This document shows positions 22,850 to 33,494 of a stretch of DNA of 64,000 bases, in pieces (the stretch's first letter is position 1; the number at the start of each line of letters is the position of its first letter). This DNA is from Cristatella mucedo (taxonomy: Eukaryota; Bryozoa; Phylactolaemata; Cristatellidae). The notes under the pieces were generated by a model. That model was not told where the DNA came from. It searched no databases and saw only the letters and a program-made list of their open reading frames with translations. Both the position numbers and the translations under genes were made by a program. Location: positions 617,501 to 681,500 of the forward strand of contig WPIO01000063.1 in NCBI GenBank assembly GCA_009760855.2, written 5' to 3'.

Positions 22850-23700
22850 AATGCAATGTAATGTAATGTATCTCCGTCTGTAACTCCACAAAGCTACGAA
22901 GACTATGTGGGTATTACGCAGGAGAGTCTTGAATAGCAAACTCGAAGCCTCAGTGGCTTTCGGTAGCCTACAGACTTCATCTCAGGCAAAAAGAGCAAGT
23001 GGGAAGCATGGCTAGTCAGGAGACCAGTTGAGGTAGTGATTAGCATGGAAGTAGGAGCTCGGGATGACTGGAAAAGATGTTCCATGGTCGGCGGCAGGAG
23101 AGTAGTTGTTGTTGCATAAGAATTGTGGAAGTGAGTGCCACAGTCAAGGACGTGCAGAGCAAAGGCTTCTGTCACCAAGCGCACTTTAAGCGGACGAATG
23201 CAACAGCTAATTTATTGTCCATACAGGACCTGGGGGCACGAGGAGCCTAAAACTGAGGCTGCAGTTCAGCTAGGTATGAAGGAGCCAAGCCGTGGCGGTC
23301 CTTGTGGGTCAGCGTAAGAACTTTGCTCTGTTTCTGTTGATCAACCGGCAGCCATCCAAGCTCTTTCAGCAAAGGAGACACGTGGTCAAACTTCTGGGAT
23401 ATATTAACTAGCCTTCCAGCCATATTCATAGCCAGCTGCAGTGGCTTGGTGGCTTTTTTTGGTAGCCTAGCCAAAAGAGAATTACAATAAACTAGCCTAG
23501 ACAGAACTAAAAAACTAGTTAACTTGTTTGGAAGCCACCGTTGAAGGCAGTTCCTAATCTTATATTGGGAGCTAACGCGATGGATAGCTGTGAAAGCAGT
23601 TATCTGAACTAAGCTTTCAAAATTTAGGCAGCTGTCGAAGACTAAACCTAAATTCCGAGTACAAGGTGGTGGTCGCACAACAGCATCTCCCAGTTATGGT
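22850..23700 (-). mobile_element. LINE family B, 3' half
   Basis: The left end is TAATGTAATGTATCTCCG, the antisense family B terminus. On the minus strand 23678-23247 encodes RPPPCTRNLGLVFDSCLNF, SRLVYCNSLLARLPKKATKP and LLKELGWLPVDQQ, aligning with the end of the RT and the C-terminal region of the 10545-12353 copy. The catalytic motifs are lost by 5' truncation at about 23700. Confidence 0.87.
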
Positions 23701-23734
23701 AGCTATATATTGTAAAGCTGTCAATATAATCCTC

Positions 23735-23985
23735 TAATTTGCGTCCGTTCCTCTTAGTAACTTTGCTAGTTCTTCGGGATCTCTCAACAGCTTTTGACTC
23801 AGTTGGCCAACAGATCCTTCTCCACCACCTACAGCTACACACGCCGAGGTGCCACCAGCACAGTGCTAAACTGGCTTAAGTCTGACTTCAATGAGATATT
23901 TCAGAGTGTAGATATTAATGGCTGCCGGCCATCCGGGAAGCTCTTTAAGTACGGGGCACCTCGGGCTCGAGATTATTAGTCGGCT
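23735..23985 (+). mobile_element. LINE family A reverse transcriptase fragment
   Basis: The plus strand reads LLVLRDLSTAFDSVGQQILL, then about 40 codons later VDINGCRPSGK and FKYGAP. These are the RT block around the first catalytic Asp and the approach to the GxPQG block. The frame is interrupted and neither the tail nor the YADD box is present. Confidence 0.72.
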
Positions 23986-24709
23986 AGCCTTCGAATACCT
24001 TAAAACTTCTTTTCCCGCGGCTTGAAGTTCGTGCCTAGGCCATTTTACGGCCATTTAACGTCTGCTTGCGGGCGTGCCAGTGAATTGCATGGCCTTTGAC
24101 GGTGCGGGTGACTATTCTTTTATGCTTGTTTATGGCCTGGCTCTTTGATGTGTATTTACGGCTGTGTCCTTTGATAAGGATGATTTAAATAAGAGCCGAG
24201 GCAAAAGTGCTCAGGCAGTTGGCTATAGGATGCCGGCTCGAGTGCGGCGGAAGCGTTCGAAATACACCGCCTGCCTCTGAGGCCCTTTGTGAACGTGCAG
24301 AGTTGTGCCGGCGCGCTATTGATTCCGAAATGACGAACTTCGTCGTTACGTCTCTCATTCGTACGCAGGTCGAACTATGTGTCCGCGTCCAGCCTTTTCT
24401 TGAGCTTGGAACAGATCCGCTTTGACGTCCTTTAAAATAGATATGAAAGCGGAACTTTAGAATGGAACTAACTATCTACCCCTCCTAATTTCTTTCAAGA
24501 CGTAGAAATTCTTTGCGTGTAGAATCGGAAGGCCTGCATTTCTCAGCCGTCGTAATGCGCGGCCATGGTCTAAGCGCACTGAAAGGTTTAGTCTGTCCCG
24601 AGCCGCAGAAACCTCGACATGTCGTAGAAACTAGTTGACAGGATTCTTGAGCGGCAGCTCGTCAAAGGTCTCTAACTGCCTGCGCTTCGCTTAGCTGACC
24701 GAATTGTAA

Positions 24710-24975
24710 GAGCAGAATTTTTTCAAAGTTGTATGTACCAGAGAAGTGTACAAGATTTACAAGGATTGTTTTACGATAATTGCATAACAACTGTATAAGA
24801 ATATTTCATAAGAATATTTTGTAAGAATTGTATAAGCGAAATTTTCAGTCAAAGCTGTATGCACCTGAGAATTTCATACAAACAATTTTTATACAAACTA
24901 TTTTATAAGAATTCTATAATGAGAATTGTATAAACGGAATTTTCAATCACCTTTATGTACCAGAGAATTTTTTCA
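24710..24975. repeat. AT-rich degenerate tandem repeat, about 3 units
   Basis: A motif of the form GAATTTTyAAwsnnnTATG with TACCAGAGAA (or a close variant) recurs at about 24713, 24838 and 24938. Between occurrences lie shorter ATAAGAATnTT repeats. The period is irregular, about 100-125 bp. Confidence 0.7.
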
Positions 24976-25054
24976 ATACCTGGATGGCTTTGAGCCTGTG
25001 CTTTGCGAGAGACGATGTAGCGCTACGTCCTTCAGTGTTTTTCAATGGCCTACG

Positions 25055-25160
25055 AAATTTATAATAATAAAAATACACTTGATAAAGCGCCCTCAGAAAA
25101 CTCAATATCTTTCTAGGCGCTTTACATTTGATGTAAAGGAAACACAATCGAAATTTGCCT
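25055..25160 (-). mobile_element. LINE family A tail only
   Basis: AATAATAAAAATA, then the antisense terminal block and about 40 bp of 3' UTR. It is an extreme 5' truncation of about 100 bp. Confidence 0.8.
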
Positions 25161-25164
25161 CATA

Positions 25165-25970
25165 ACTGGGACTTGTTCAAATGCAGCGTACATGCACATG
25201 CGACGGATTGACCGCCTTCGCTAATATTAATTCTACTTATTGCAGCAATCCCGCATGGGTCCGGAACGGCGCTAATTACGGATGCTCTACGTCGAAGACC
25301 GGCGATCTGGTTATGACAAGAGAGGTCTCTCACTCCAATCACTCGGCGCTGTTACTATACAGAGAGCGCTCCGATGGACGAGTGTTAGTGGGTCTGTCGC
25401 GGGCACGGAGCGAACAGCCAAAATGTCTAACAATTTTACAACACTGTTTTATCAAATCCTTGAATTAGATGGTCCTGAATAGACGCTATAGAGAGCACTC
25501 GTTAATCGATAATTATAACTCGTAAACTCGGTACTCTTTATTAAGAGAAGTACGCAAGCTTTGGTTAGCAGAAAGCAACAGCGATAACTGCATTCAGTCT
25601 TGAACTTATTGTAGATTAACACAGTTAATTACTGTCTTTTCATCTCATTGACACATTTTTTCGGCCCTCATCAATCACATAGAAACGCACATTGCTCTGG
25701 ATAAATATAGCGATCATTTAACATCTGACTGAAATGCTGTATCGAATACAAAGCGCGGAACTCAAGGCTATTGTTCTTTCAACGAGCCTGTACCTTTTTG
25801 ATCAACAGCACTTGCAAGGCCACTGTATCTTTGCCAGTGAGCACGGTCATACAAATTACCATGGTTTCTTTCACACACATATACACACCAACAGCCATGG
25901 CATTCGCTCCAAAGTTTCAGCTTTCTCCTCATTCAATCCACTTTATCTCACGCAACTTTACAATAATGAC
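25165..25970. other. Unassigned sequence
   Basis: A 95-codon plus frame (25181-25468) and an overlapping 66-codon frame lack recognisable features. Confidence 0.35.
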
Positions 25971-25974
25971 AGAA

Positions 25975-26150
25975 ATAGTTATTATTATAAAACATTTGTA
26001 TAGCATCCTAAGAGAGCTAAATCTCTTTCTATGCACTTTACATAAGCTCGAAAAAAGCGTGTCAATACGGATGGTTACAACTGCATATTAACGCATAAGC
26101 ATATACAAGAAAATTCACACCAACCCAGCAAATGCTGTGAAGAACATATG
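25975..26150 (-). mobile_element. LINE family A tail fragment
   Basis: A TTATTATTATAA run is followed by TTTGTATAGCATCCTAAGAG, a diverged antisense terminal block, and 3' UTR remnants. Confidence 0.65.
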
Positions 26151-26154
26151 CATT

Positions 26155-26272
26155 TGTTTACTTCTTTCAATTGCATTTCCCCTTGCAGCAAATGTAAAGT
26201 GCCTAGAAAGAGATTGAGTTCTCTGAGGGCGCTTTATCAAGTGCATTGTTATTATTATCATTATTATTATGA
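26155..26272 (+). mobile_element. LINE family A tail
   Basis: TTTGCTGCAAA-type UTR end, AAAGTGCCTAGAAAGAGAT, GAGGGCGCTTTATCAAGTG and an ATT/ATC repeat at 26248-26270. It abuts an antisense copy directly to its right. Confidence 0.85.
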
Positions 26273-26800
26273 AAGGGATTTGGTGACATCAGTCCGTAGT
26301 GAGTTCCGGGCTTTGGGAGCATACGAACTAAAGTCGCGGTCTCTAAAGGATTAGGGGCGGGTTCGAGGCACATCTACACGACTAGAATGAGAAGAGCGGG
26401 TAGTGCGATGCCTCGTTTGATTCGGAAGTAGTGCGGACAGGTAGGCTGGAGCAAGACAATAACGGGACCGAAGAGTGAGTGACAAAACATTTAACTCATT
26501 ACGCTTCGTGGTGGGGGTCAGTGCAGGTTGGTGAGACGCAGTGTAATGAGGCAATTGCTACATTCATGATTGAGCTGCCTAGCTTCAGAGTTTTGCACCA
26601 ACTATAAGTGGCTGATTGCACAGGCCTTAAGACCTGCAAGTCGTGAGTTACAAAACTCGAAATGGTATGCCGCAAATGCGTGGACCAACTTAAATGTGGT
26701 ATACCTGTCTAAGCAGGCCCGAACTTTTGCAACTATATTTATATATATATTTATATTTGCGAACTATATCACGAAGCTGCAGGTGGGCAGCCTTGACTGT
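26273..26800 (-). mobile_element. LINE family A, C-terminal coding part
   Basis: The minus strand reads LSLTLRSRYCLAPAYLSALL and adjoining blocks, then the LQLVQNS-like region upstream. The left side joins the tail of the plus-strand copy, so one element probably inserted into the other. Confidence 0.78.
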
Positions 26801-26994
26801 GGAGCTCATGTGGTCATCTAGTGAAAAGTCGGATTGAGGAATAGGTTTTCCAATTCACATGTAGTACTACATTTTTTCATAGCTAGCAATTTGGTTGTAT
26901 CGTCATTCAATCGAAAAAATTTGCAGCCATCCGTAAGCGTGAATGTCAGTAATTCATGCAGCAAGGAAGTTTCCAAAGCTGGACGTGCTGCTAT

Positions 26995-27250
26995 GAAGGA
27001 AGCATGTCAATCGGTTAGAAATAACATGCACGTAGTCAGCATGTTTATGTACACTGAGGACAATTTACATGGAGTCAGCAAATGTCGAGAGTGAACTCCA
27101 GGCTTTGCAGGCATATGAACTAAAGGCACTGCCTCTAAAGGATTTGAAGTTGGTTATGAGCTCAGATAAAAAAAAGACTCTATTCCGATGACCAAAGAGC
27201 GGGTCGTGCGATACCTATACTGATTCATCAGCAGGCACTCCTATTAGTCG
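26995..27250 (-). mobile_element. LINE family A fragment
   Basis: Antisense 3' UTR (AACATGCACGTAGTCAGCATG) fused after a deletion to the antisense C-terminal region (GCTTTGCAGGCATATGAACT). Heavily diverged. Confidence 0.6.
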
Positions 27251-27644
27251 TTCGCATCAGAAATTGAAGGTACCTCTAGGTATCTGCATTTTCTGGTAAC
27301 CCTACAACCGATCGATCACAAGACACCACCGACAGAGGCGTGTCGGCCAATTGTCCAAGCAGAAGCAGGCTCCCAGTTTGTTTCTATGTCAGCTCGCGTT
27401 CTTATCATGGTAAGAGTGCATTCACAGAAATTGCTGCCATGTGTACTAGCAGCTAACTTGAAAATTAGCCAATGATATATAGGCGTAAAAGGCCGAATTG
27501 TATCTTTTCTGGCCGACACTCAAAACTGCAAACTGAAAAAGCAGATTTGCCTGGACTCTGTATCTAAAGAAATGTATGAAATTTCCTCCTGAAAACATGG
27601 CTGATGGATGTCCTTGCATAGACACACGTGCACTTTGTTCATAA

Positions 27645-27801
27645 TGATAATAATACATTTGATATAGCGCTCTCAGAAAACTCAATCTCTTTCTAGGCAC
27701 TTTACATTTACTGCAAAGGAAGCACGATCGAATGATTAGTGGTAGTATGCTCAATTACAACAAGCATAACATGGTTAGGGGGTGACATATACAGGGTCAG
27801 C
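27645..27801 (-). mobile_element. LINE family A tail
   Basis: An ATAATGATAATAATA tail, the antisense terminal block, and the 3' UTR as far as the first GGGTCAGCAT segment. It ends exactly where the next copy's AAT tail begins. Confidence 0.85.
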
Positions 27802-28512
27802 ATAACAATAATAATAATAATACACCTGATAAAGCGCCCTCAGAGAACTCAATCAGTTTCTAGGCGCTTTACATTTGCTGCAAAGGGAAACGCGATTGAA
27901 TGGTGAGTAATATCATGCTTGATAAACAACATGAATAACACGGTTAGGGGTGACATGCACAAGGTTAGCATGCAAGTGTGGTTAGTGGGGCAGCATGCAC
28001 AGTGTCAGCATGCGTAAAGCACATCAAGGACGAATCACAGGGACCTACCAAATGCTGTCCTAAATAGGTGTGTTTTTTAAGTTCTTTTTTAATGCGGTCA
28101 AGTCAGGGGATGTTCTGACGCAAGTCGGGAGTGAGTTCCAGGCTTTGGGAGCATACAAACTAAATGAACGGTTTCCAAAGGATTTGAGGTTTGTACGAGG
28201 TAGTGGTAAACTATTCGATTCCGAAAATCGGGTGGTACGATGGTTGGCATGGTGGGGGAGTAGATCTGAGAGACAGGCTGGAGCCAAAGAATGAAGTGAC
28301 CTAAAAGTGAGCGACAAAACTTTGAAGTCGATCCGTTGCTTGACTGGAAGCCAGTGTAGGTCGGCGAGAAGTGGTGTGATGTAGCAACTGCGACTTTCAC
28401 GACAGACAAGCCTAGCTGCAGGATTTTGCACCAGCTGTAAGCGCCTGATTGCACATACCGGTAGGGCAGCAAGCAGAGAGTTACAGAAGTCAAGATGGGA
28501 TGTCACATGCAA
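27802..28512 (-). mobile_element. LINE family A, best-preserved C-terminal copy
   Basis: An (AAT)n tail at 27804-27822, the terminal block, the full 3' UTR, and a 150-codon minus-strand frame (28512-28060). The frame contains HLDFCNSLLAALPVCAIRRL, ITPLLADLHWLPVKQRIDF and LYAPKAWNSLPTCVRTS and ends KKNLKNTPI. I use this copy to define family A. The domain lies downstream of the RT and is characteristic of CR1/L2-like ORF2 proteins. The copy is 5'-truncated, so it is not an independent gene. Confidence 0.92.
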
Positions 28513-29335
28513 ATAAGATTAGTGGCAACACGAATAGTGTCAGCATGCATAAGCACATAAAGGGCGAATCACATGAAACCCCTAAATGCTGTGATAAATA
28601 GATGCGTTTTTAGTTTCTTTTTAAATGTGGTCAATTCAGGGGATGCCGTGACGCGAGTCAGAAGTGAGTTTCGGGCTTGGAAGCATACGAATTAAAGGCA
28701 TGGTCTCCTAAGAATTTGAGGTTCGTACGAGGTATAAATAAACGATTAGATTCTGAAAAGCAAGTGCTAATATGTGAGTGCTATTATGCTTAGTCTGGTG
28801 GGGGAGTGGCTCTGATAGGTAGGCGGGAGCCAAATAATGAAGGGATCTAAAAGTGAGTGACAAAACCTTGAAGTCGATGCGTTGCTTGACTGAGAGCCAG
28901 TGCAAGTCGGCGAAAAGTGCTGCGATATGACAACTGCTAGGCTCCCGAAAGGCAAGCCTAGCTGCAGAGTTTTGCACCAGCTGTATTCGCCTGATTGCAC
29001 AGGCCGGCAGACCAGCAAGCAGTGAGTTACAGAAGTCAAGACATGATGTCACAAATGCATGGACCAATTTAGATGTGGTATCCCTGTCTAAACAAGTCCG
29101 AATTTTAGCATTATGTAGCAAAGTAGGCAGACTTGACTGTGGAGCTAATGTGGCCGTCTAATGAAAGGTCACTTTGGAACAGAACACCTAGATTTTGAGC
29201 AGGTTCAATACGCAGGGCCGAGTGTGAGCCTAAACCTTTCCAATTCTGAATCAGACTTGGTTTATTGGGCTGGCTACTATGACAGCCGATCCATACTGCT
29301 TCATACCACTTAATCGAGGAGGCCAAATCAATCAC
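28513..29335 (-). mobile_element. LINE family A, second adjoining copy
   Basis: Begins directly behind the previous copy, inside the 3' UTR and without an ATT tail. It extends further 5': the minus strand reads LHNAKIRTCLDRDTTSKLVH, then AFVTSCLDFCNSLLAGLPA. An upstream piece reads NLGVLFQSDLSLDGHISSTV. It belongs to a different subfamily from its neighbour (UTR AAATGCTGTGATAAATAG rather than CTGTCCTAAATAG). Confidence 0.87.
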
Positions 29336-29374
29336 TTAACGGAAAGCGAACGACTGGCCCTCGATCTTAGCCTA

Positions 29375-29676
29375 GGCTCAGAGCCCCCAGGTGGCTCTGG
29401 ACCATGGTTCAACTGACCGAAGAATCGTCATTTAGACGATGCAATGCCCTTCACAAACTCAGGTCGAGGGTTCGAGTCCTGCAGTAGGCAGTTCCTTATT
29501 GTCCTCTTGGAAGCGTTACCGCTAAGGTTTTTATGTTGCTGTATAAATGAGCCTGTTGAATCAGCTGATCTTTTCTTTTTTAAATTTTAGGCATCTGAGC
29601 TTGTTGATTGCATCGTCTAAATGAAGATTCTTCGGTCAGTTGAACCATGGTCCAGAGCCACCTGGGGGCTCTGAGC
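29375..29676. mobile_element. Foldback/MITE-like element with about 70-bp inverted arms
   Basis: The left arm 29375-29445 starts GGCTCAGAGCCCCCAGGTGG. The right arm 29607-29676 is its near-perfect reverse complement, ending CCACCTGGGGGCTCTGAGCC. The 161-bp interior (29446-29606) is a SINE type 1 body in plus orientation. No open frame is present. No clear target duplication is visible, so the superfamily is undetermined. Confidence 0.85.
29446..29585 (+). mobile_element. SINE type 1 inside the foldback element
   Basis: B box GGGTTCGAGTCC, then GCAGTAGGCAGTTCCTTATT and a body ending GCTGTATAAATGAGCCTGTT plus GAATCAGCTGATC, the type 1 end. The A-box half is weak or lost into the left arm. Confidence 0.75.
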
Positions 29677-29849
29677 CTCGGCTACTGCTTGCGTAGGTAG
29701 CTAGCAGAAGAATCTCACTTCGAGAAAGACAGAAGACGTTATCATCGTTTTTCCTTATAAAAGAAAAGCTTGAAGTGCTCGCGTTAGACATATTTTTATG
29801 GCTGCACACAAGAGCCAATCGCTTCCTTCCACCGCGTTCAGCAGCCCAG

Positions 29850-29907
29850 CTCAGCCGTGACGTCACTAAACACTAAATGACAGCTCAGCCGTGACGTCAC
29901 TAAATGA
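29850..29907. promoter_or_regulatory. Two consensus CRE palindromes in a 34-bp duplication
   Basis: TGACGTCA occurs at 29858-29865 and 29892-29899 within a tandemly repeated CAGCTCAGCCGTGACGTCAC segment. TGACGTCA is the consensus CREB/ATF site. No start of transcription or gene is identifiable nearby, so function is only a possibility. Confidence 0.5.
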
Positions 29908-29909
29908 GC

Positions 29910-30395
29910 CGGAGGCTTCGACTGCAAACACTCGTGGCTAGCACACCTCGAGCAGGACATCACTGACATGCTCAACACAGTGAAAAAGTCGGTCAGCTCT
30001 CGACATCAACGACGACAGAATTCGAATGGGTAGATCGAGTTTTACTCATGTTTGAGTTCTACTTCGCTCAACAATACAACTAAGTCAGCTTGCTGGGTTC
30101 CGGAGATGCTAATTCAACCGAATCAAGATATGAATTAACCACTGGGAGCCATATCGCAGCTACGTGCTCACTACTCCGCTCAGTCACAGAGTGCAACCTA
30201 ACCATGTTGATCTACCAGCTGCAGTTGCTTCGGCTATGTGCTGGCCACAGGAGCAGAAAGGGGGTGCCGGATCTCGGCCTCCCCTGGACCTAACCGGTAT
30301 GTTGTGTCGGGCAGCTTGCTGTCCCACATGTCTCTCTTCACGGGTTTGGCCCAGTGGTTTAGGTGGTCACGTCAAACCAAGGTCAAAGTAAATGC
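29910..30395. other. Unassigned sequence
   Basis: Three overlapping plus frames of 67-75 codons are uninformative. A tRNA-like GTTTGGCCCAGTGGTTTAGG at 30344-30363 may be an isolated SINE head. Confidence 0.35.
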
Positions 30396-30397
30396 AT

Positions 30398-30545
30398 ATA
30401 ATAATAATACATTTGCTATAACGCCCTCAGAGAACTCGATCTCTTTCTAGGCACTTGACATTTGCTGCAAAGGAAGCATGATCGAATGGTTAGTGGTAGC
30501 ATGCTCGATGACAAGTATAATATGGTTAGGGGTGACATGCACAGG
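30398..30545 (-). mobile_element. LINE family A tail
   Basis: An ATAATAATAATA tail, the antisense terminal block AACGCCCTCAGAGAACTCGA, and the 3' UTR up to GGGGTGACATGCACAGGG. It is followed immediately by a SINE type 2. Confidence 0.85.
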
Positions 30546-30547
30546 GT

Positions 30548-30655
30548 ATATGACGACCTAGGTCATGGGCTCGAGCCCCGTGGCATCTGTGAAGATTATT
30601 AGAATAGAGCTTAAGTTATCTTAGAGTGCTATACCAATGAATTATACTTTTGTAT
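30548..30655 (+). mobile_element. SINE type 2, head partly lost
   Basis: B-box-like GGGCTCGAGCCCCGTGGCAT, then TGTGAAGATTATTAGAATAG and the ending GAGTGCTATACCAATGAA. This is the same order as in 32200-32335 and 47450-47575. Confidence 0.7.
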
Positions 30656-30659
30656 GTTA

Positions 30660-31590
30660 ATCTTTTGTACGCTCGGCTGTCTCTAGCAAGGTCTGACCGC
30701 CTCCTTTGCTTAGTTCTGCTAACATTTATTACTGCAGGCCTGTCATTTATTGTACTGTATGAGTAAGAACTATCAATGAAGAGGCAAAGCAAATGGGTCA
30801 AGCATGTATTGCACCTGATTTGAAGCCTGCATGTCTGAGCAAGAAATGTATTCAGAAAGCAACCGAAGTCGTGCTGTGCACAATCACAGCCGCACTCTGA
30901 TCGCCAGATTGCACAATGCTACTCGCATCGTCCTCTGAATCATGAATGGCGCAGCCCAGCACAGCACCACTATGGACTGCAGAGTATTAGGGCCACACTC
31001 ATACTGGCCGGCGTTACACTCATGGCGAGTAGACCAGTTGAACGAAGAGCCATGCAAATCCCAAGATGTGGCTTGGAACTTGGAGAAGAAAGGTGATTTT
31101 CAAGAATCGGCAGCTGCACCTTGAATAGTAACCACAATGGCGCGAGGACCTAAAACGGTGGCAAAAGGCATGTGACACTATTGCACTTCGATCAGGCATG
31201 CAAGCAAGCCAGCTGCCGACGACACGGGTAGGTTTCGCGAAATCTGTGTGAGCACCCATCGAGGTTGTACTTACCTCCCGAGTTTCGGTGCTCGCACAGC
31301 CAAATGCCTTGCCACTGTCCCAGGTTGAAACGGCCGTCTGTTATCGGCAGGGAGATGCTACTGCCCATCAGGCTTGCCTTGACGTGTGCCGGCTGCAATC
31401 ATCATGACAGCGGCTTAGGAGACGAGCCACCAAGCCCACAGGGCACGCTCTGATCTTGCTAGCCATGCATCTCCACACATCCTGCTGCAGCAGCAACTTT
31501 AGACAAACGAATCAAGTCACGGTGGGCTGTTAGGGTCAGAGGGGGGCTAGGGTCAGGACATACCATCACGAACAAGTATATATAGCAGCA
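30660..31590. other. Unassigned sequence
   Basis: Short frames of 60-79 codons lie on both strands around 30940-31450. None is recognised. Confidence 0.35.
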
Positions 31591-31599
31591 CAGAGGGGA

Positions 31600-31770
31600 C
31601 CAGCATATCTAAAGCGCCCAGAAAGAGATTTAGCTCTCTTGAGCCACTATACAAATGTTTCCTTATTTTATTTATTCTTAATATTAATATTATCATTACT
31701 AGCCTGATCTACTCGGAGTGAAAGTCAATACAGCTCTTCTACTACTGTAAATGAGGCTATTGAATCAACT
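31600..31770 (+). mobile_element. Decayed LINE A/SINE tails
   Basis: AAAGCGCCCAGAAAGAGATT followed by CACTATACAAATG resembles the tail shared by family A and SINE type 2. About 80 bp later, AATGAGGCTATTGAATCAAC plus TGATCATTA matches the type 1 SINE end. Confidence 0.55.
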
Positions 31771-32199
31771 GATCATTACTTGGTTTTTACTTTATTGTGT
31801 TCAATTTCAAGTAACAAACCATGCCGCTAGCAAGAGTCAAGAAAACACACTGAACCTGTAACATAAACCACTTCTTTAACGGGTGATCCAATAATACTAA
31901 CCAGTTTTAAAGACTCAGTCATGCAATGCATTCTTAGTCACCATAAAAGCAAACTATGCCCCTTTATAAATAGTTGCACTGGTCTTTACAGATTCAGTAT
32001 CCTCGCGGAACTGACACGGCACGTGTTACGACTAGATAGCATTCACAGCGCTCAGTGATAACAAGGACAGCTTCTGCAAATGCACTCACTAGCAGCTGTC
32101 AAACTCTACAACTGCAAAAAAAGGTCTGCATCATCAATATGAAGAGAACTACCTTTATGCATGATGAAGATACATGCATAAAATGTCATCACGCGCCCT

Positions 32200-32335
32200 A
32201 AATTGGCACAGGGGTTAAGGTGCTCGCCTTTGACGACCAAAGTTGTGGGCTCGAGCCCATCTCCATCTGTGAAGCACCTGGATAGAGATCCAGTCTCTTA
32301 TGGTGTTATACAATAGATTATATTAATGTGATCAC
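32200..32335 (+). mobile_element. SINE type 2 (tRNA-derived)
   Basis: A-box region TTGGCACAGGGGTTAAGGTG, B box TGGGCTCGAGCCC, then CTGTGAAGCACCTGGATAGA, TCTTATGGTGTTATACAA and an AT-rich end. The tail after the B box is a diverged version of the family A LINE 3' end. Confidence 0.85.
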
Positions 32336-32339
32336 GTGC

Positions 32340-33295
32340 ACCACACACATTGCAGACCATGTCCGGTGCATTATGAAGTCGCTTGCTCTGGTGAGCAGTA
32401 AAGACTCAATAATCTTTCTGCTTATCCAACAAAACATGCTTCACTTCAACTGACTTTGGAAATACAAGATACCTAAGAATCTGTGACAAATAAAAGCAGA
32501 AGCTCAAATATAATCTATGTCGCATATCTCAGTCAAGAAGCAATACATTTAGCAAAGGTACAGAAATTAGTGTTACGCTAACTGCTAACACAGTATACCG
32601 TGATGCAAAGGTGACTCCAACAACTCGGAAGAAGAGTCTTACACATTCTGAAACGACCTTAATGAATCGAGCCTGAACAGGAGAAAAATAAGAAGGAAAG
32701 TGAAGTATTTTTATCGCAACCACCGAGCCTGCTTCAGCAGGGAGCTAATTGGTGGTCTGCTTGAGCTTTGCTCTATGCAGTGAAAGTTGTCATGCATTCG
32801 GTTCTGAAACCGTATTCTCCTCCATTCGGTCCCGACCCACAACCTTCTCCATTCGGTCCTTGCCTACTCCATTTGGCTGAGCATTCAACTACAAGTAAAC
32901 TACCTATTGAATAGGCAGAGAAAAAAGCCCAAAGTCCAGGCACCTGCTGTTCACTGGCTGATGCACTTTGGCAGTCAAACTTGAGTCCTCACCAGCTCAT
33001 CACGAAGACGACCCATGCGACAAGCAACACTGCCTACCTCATCCAAGGCGACAGAAGCTACTGGAAATCGATTGCACGAATGTGCTGGAGTCCCAATGCA
33101 GGAGCAATCATCTTGAGGCAACCTGTATTCGGCCATTCAGGAGTGAATCGGTAAATCGCTGCCGTTGACCTTCGAGTCGTAGAGCTATCCCCTACTTGCC
33201 TGGACCACAATATTAGTCAAGCAGCATACATTTACATGGTCCCGATAGCCGACCAATGCAGGTGCAATGGTTGAATCTCGGCACACACGCATTCG
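32340..33295. other. Unassigned sequence
   Basis: Includes three CCATTCGGTCC-type repeats at about 32820-32880. No coding region recognised. Confidence 0.35.
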
Positions 33296-33296
33296 C

Positions 33297-33355
33297 TCAT
33301 GCGTGCCCACACGCACGCATGCACGCACGGGCGCACGCACGCACGCGCGAGCTCG
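33297..33355. repeat. CACG/GCAC-rich microsatellite
   Basis: Imperfect CACGCACG tetranucleotide repeats with CpG-rich interruptions. Confidence 0.8.
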
Positions 33356-33361
33356 CTCATA

Positions 33362-33490
33362 CATATAATTCGTTTGTATAGCATCCGAAGGGAACTTAAT
33401 TTCTATCTAGGTGCTTTAAATATGCCTCAGGGCTCGACCGCGGAGTTCAAATTCCACGACCTCAGTGGTCAAAGGTGAGCACATTACTCC
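33362..33490 (-). mobile_element. SINE/LINE tail fragment
   Basis: TTTGTATAGCATCCGAAGGG and CTATCTAGGTGCTTTA form a diverged antisense tail. They are followed by antisense B-box-like GAGTTCAAATTCCACGACC. Confidence 0.5.
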
Positions 33491-33494
33491 CCTC

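Noticed and set aside
28060-28512. A 150-residue minus-strand protein as a cellular gene
   Set aside because: It is the C-terminal part of LINE family A, repeated throughout the window and followed by its UTR and ATT tail.
33297-33355. CRISPR-like array
   Set aside because: A tetranucleotide microsatellite with no spacers. No cas-like genes, and the genome is eukaryotic.
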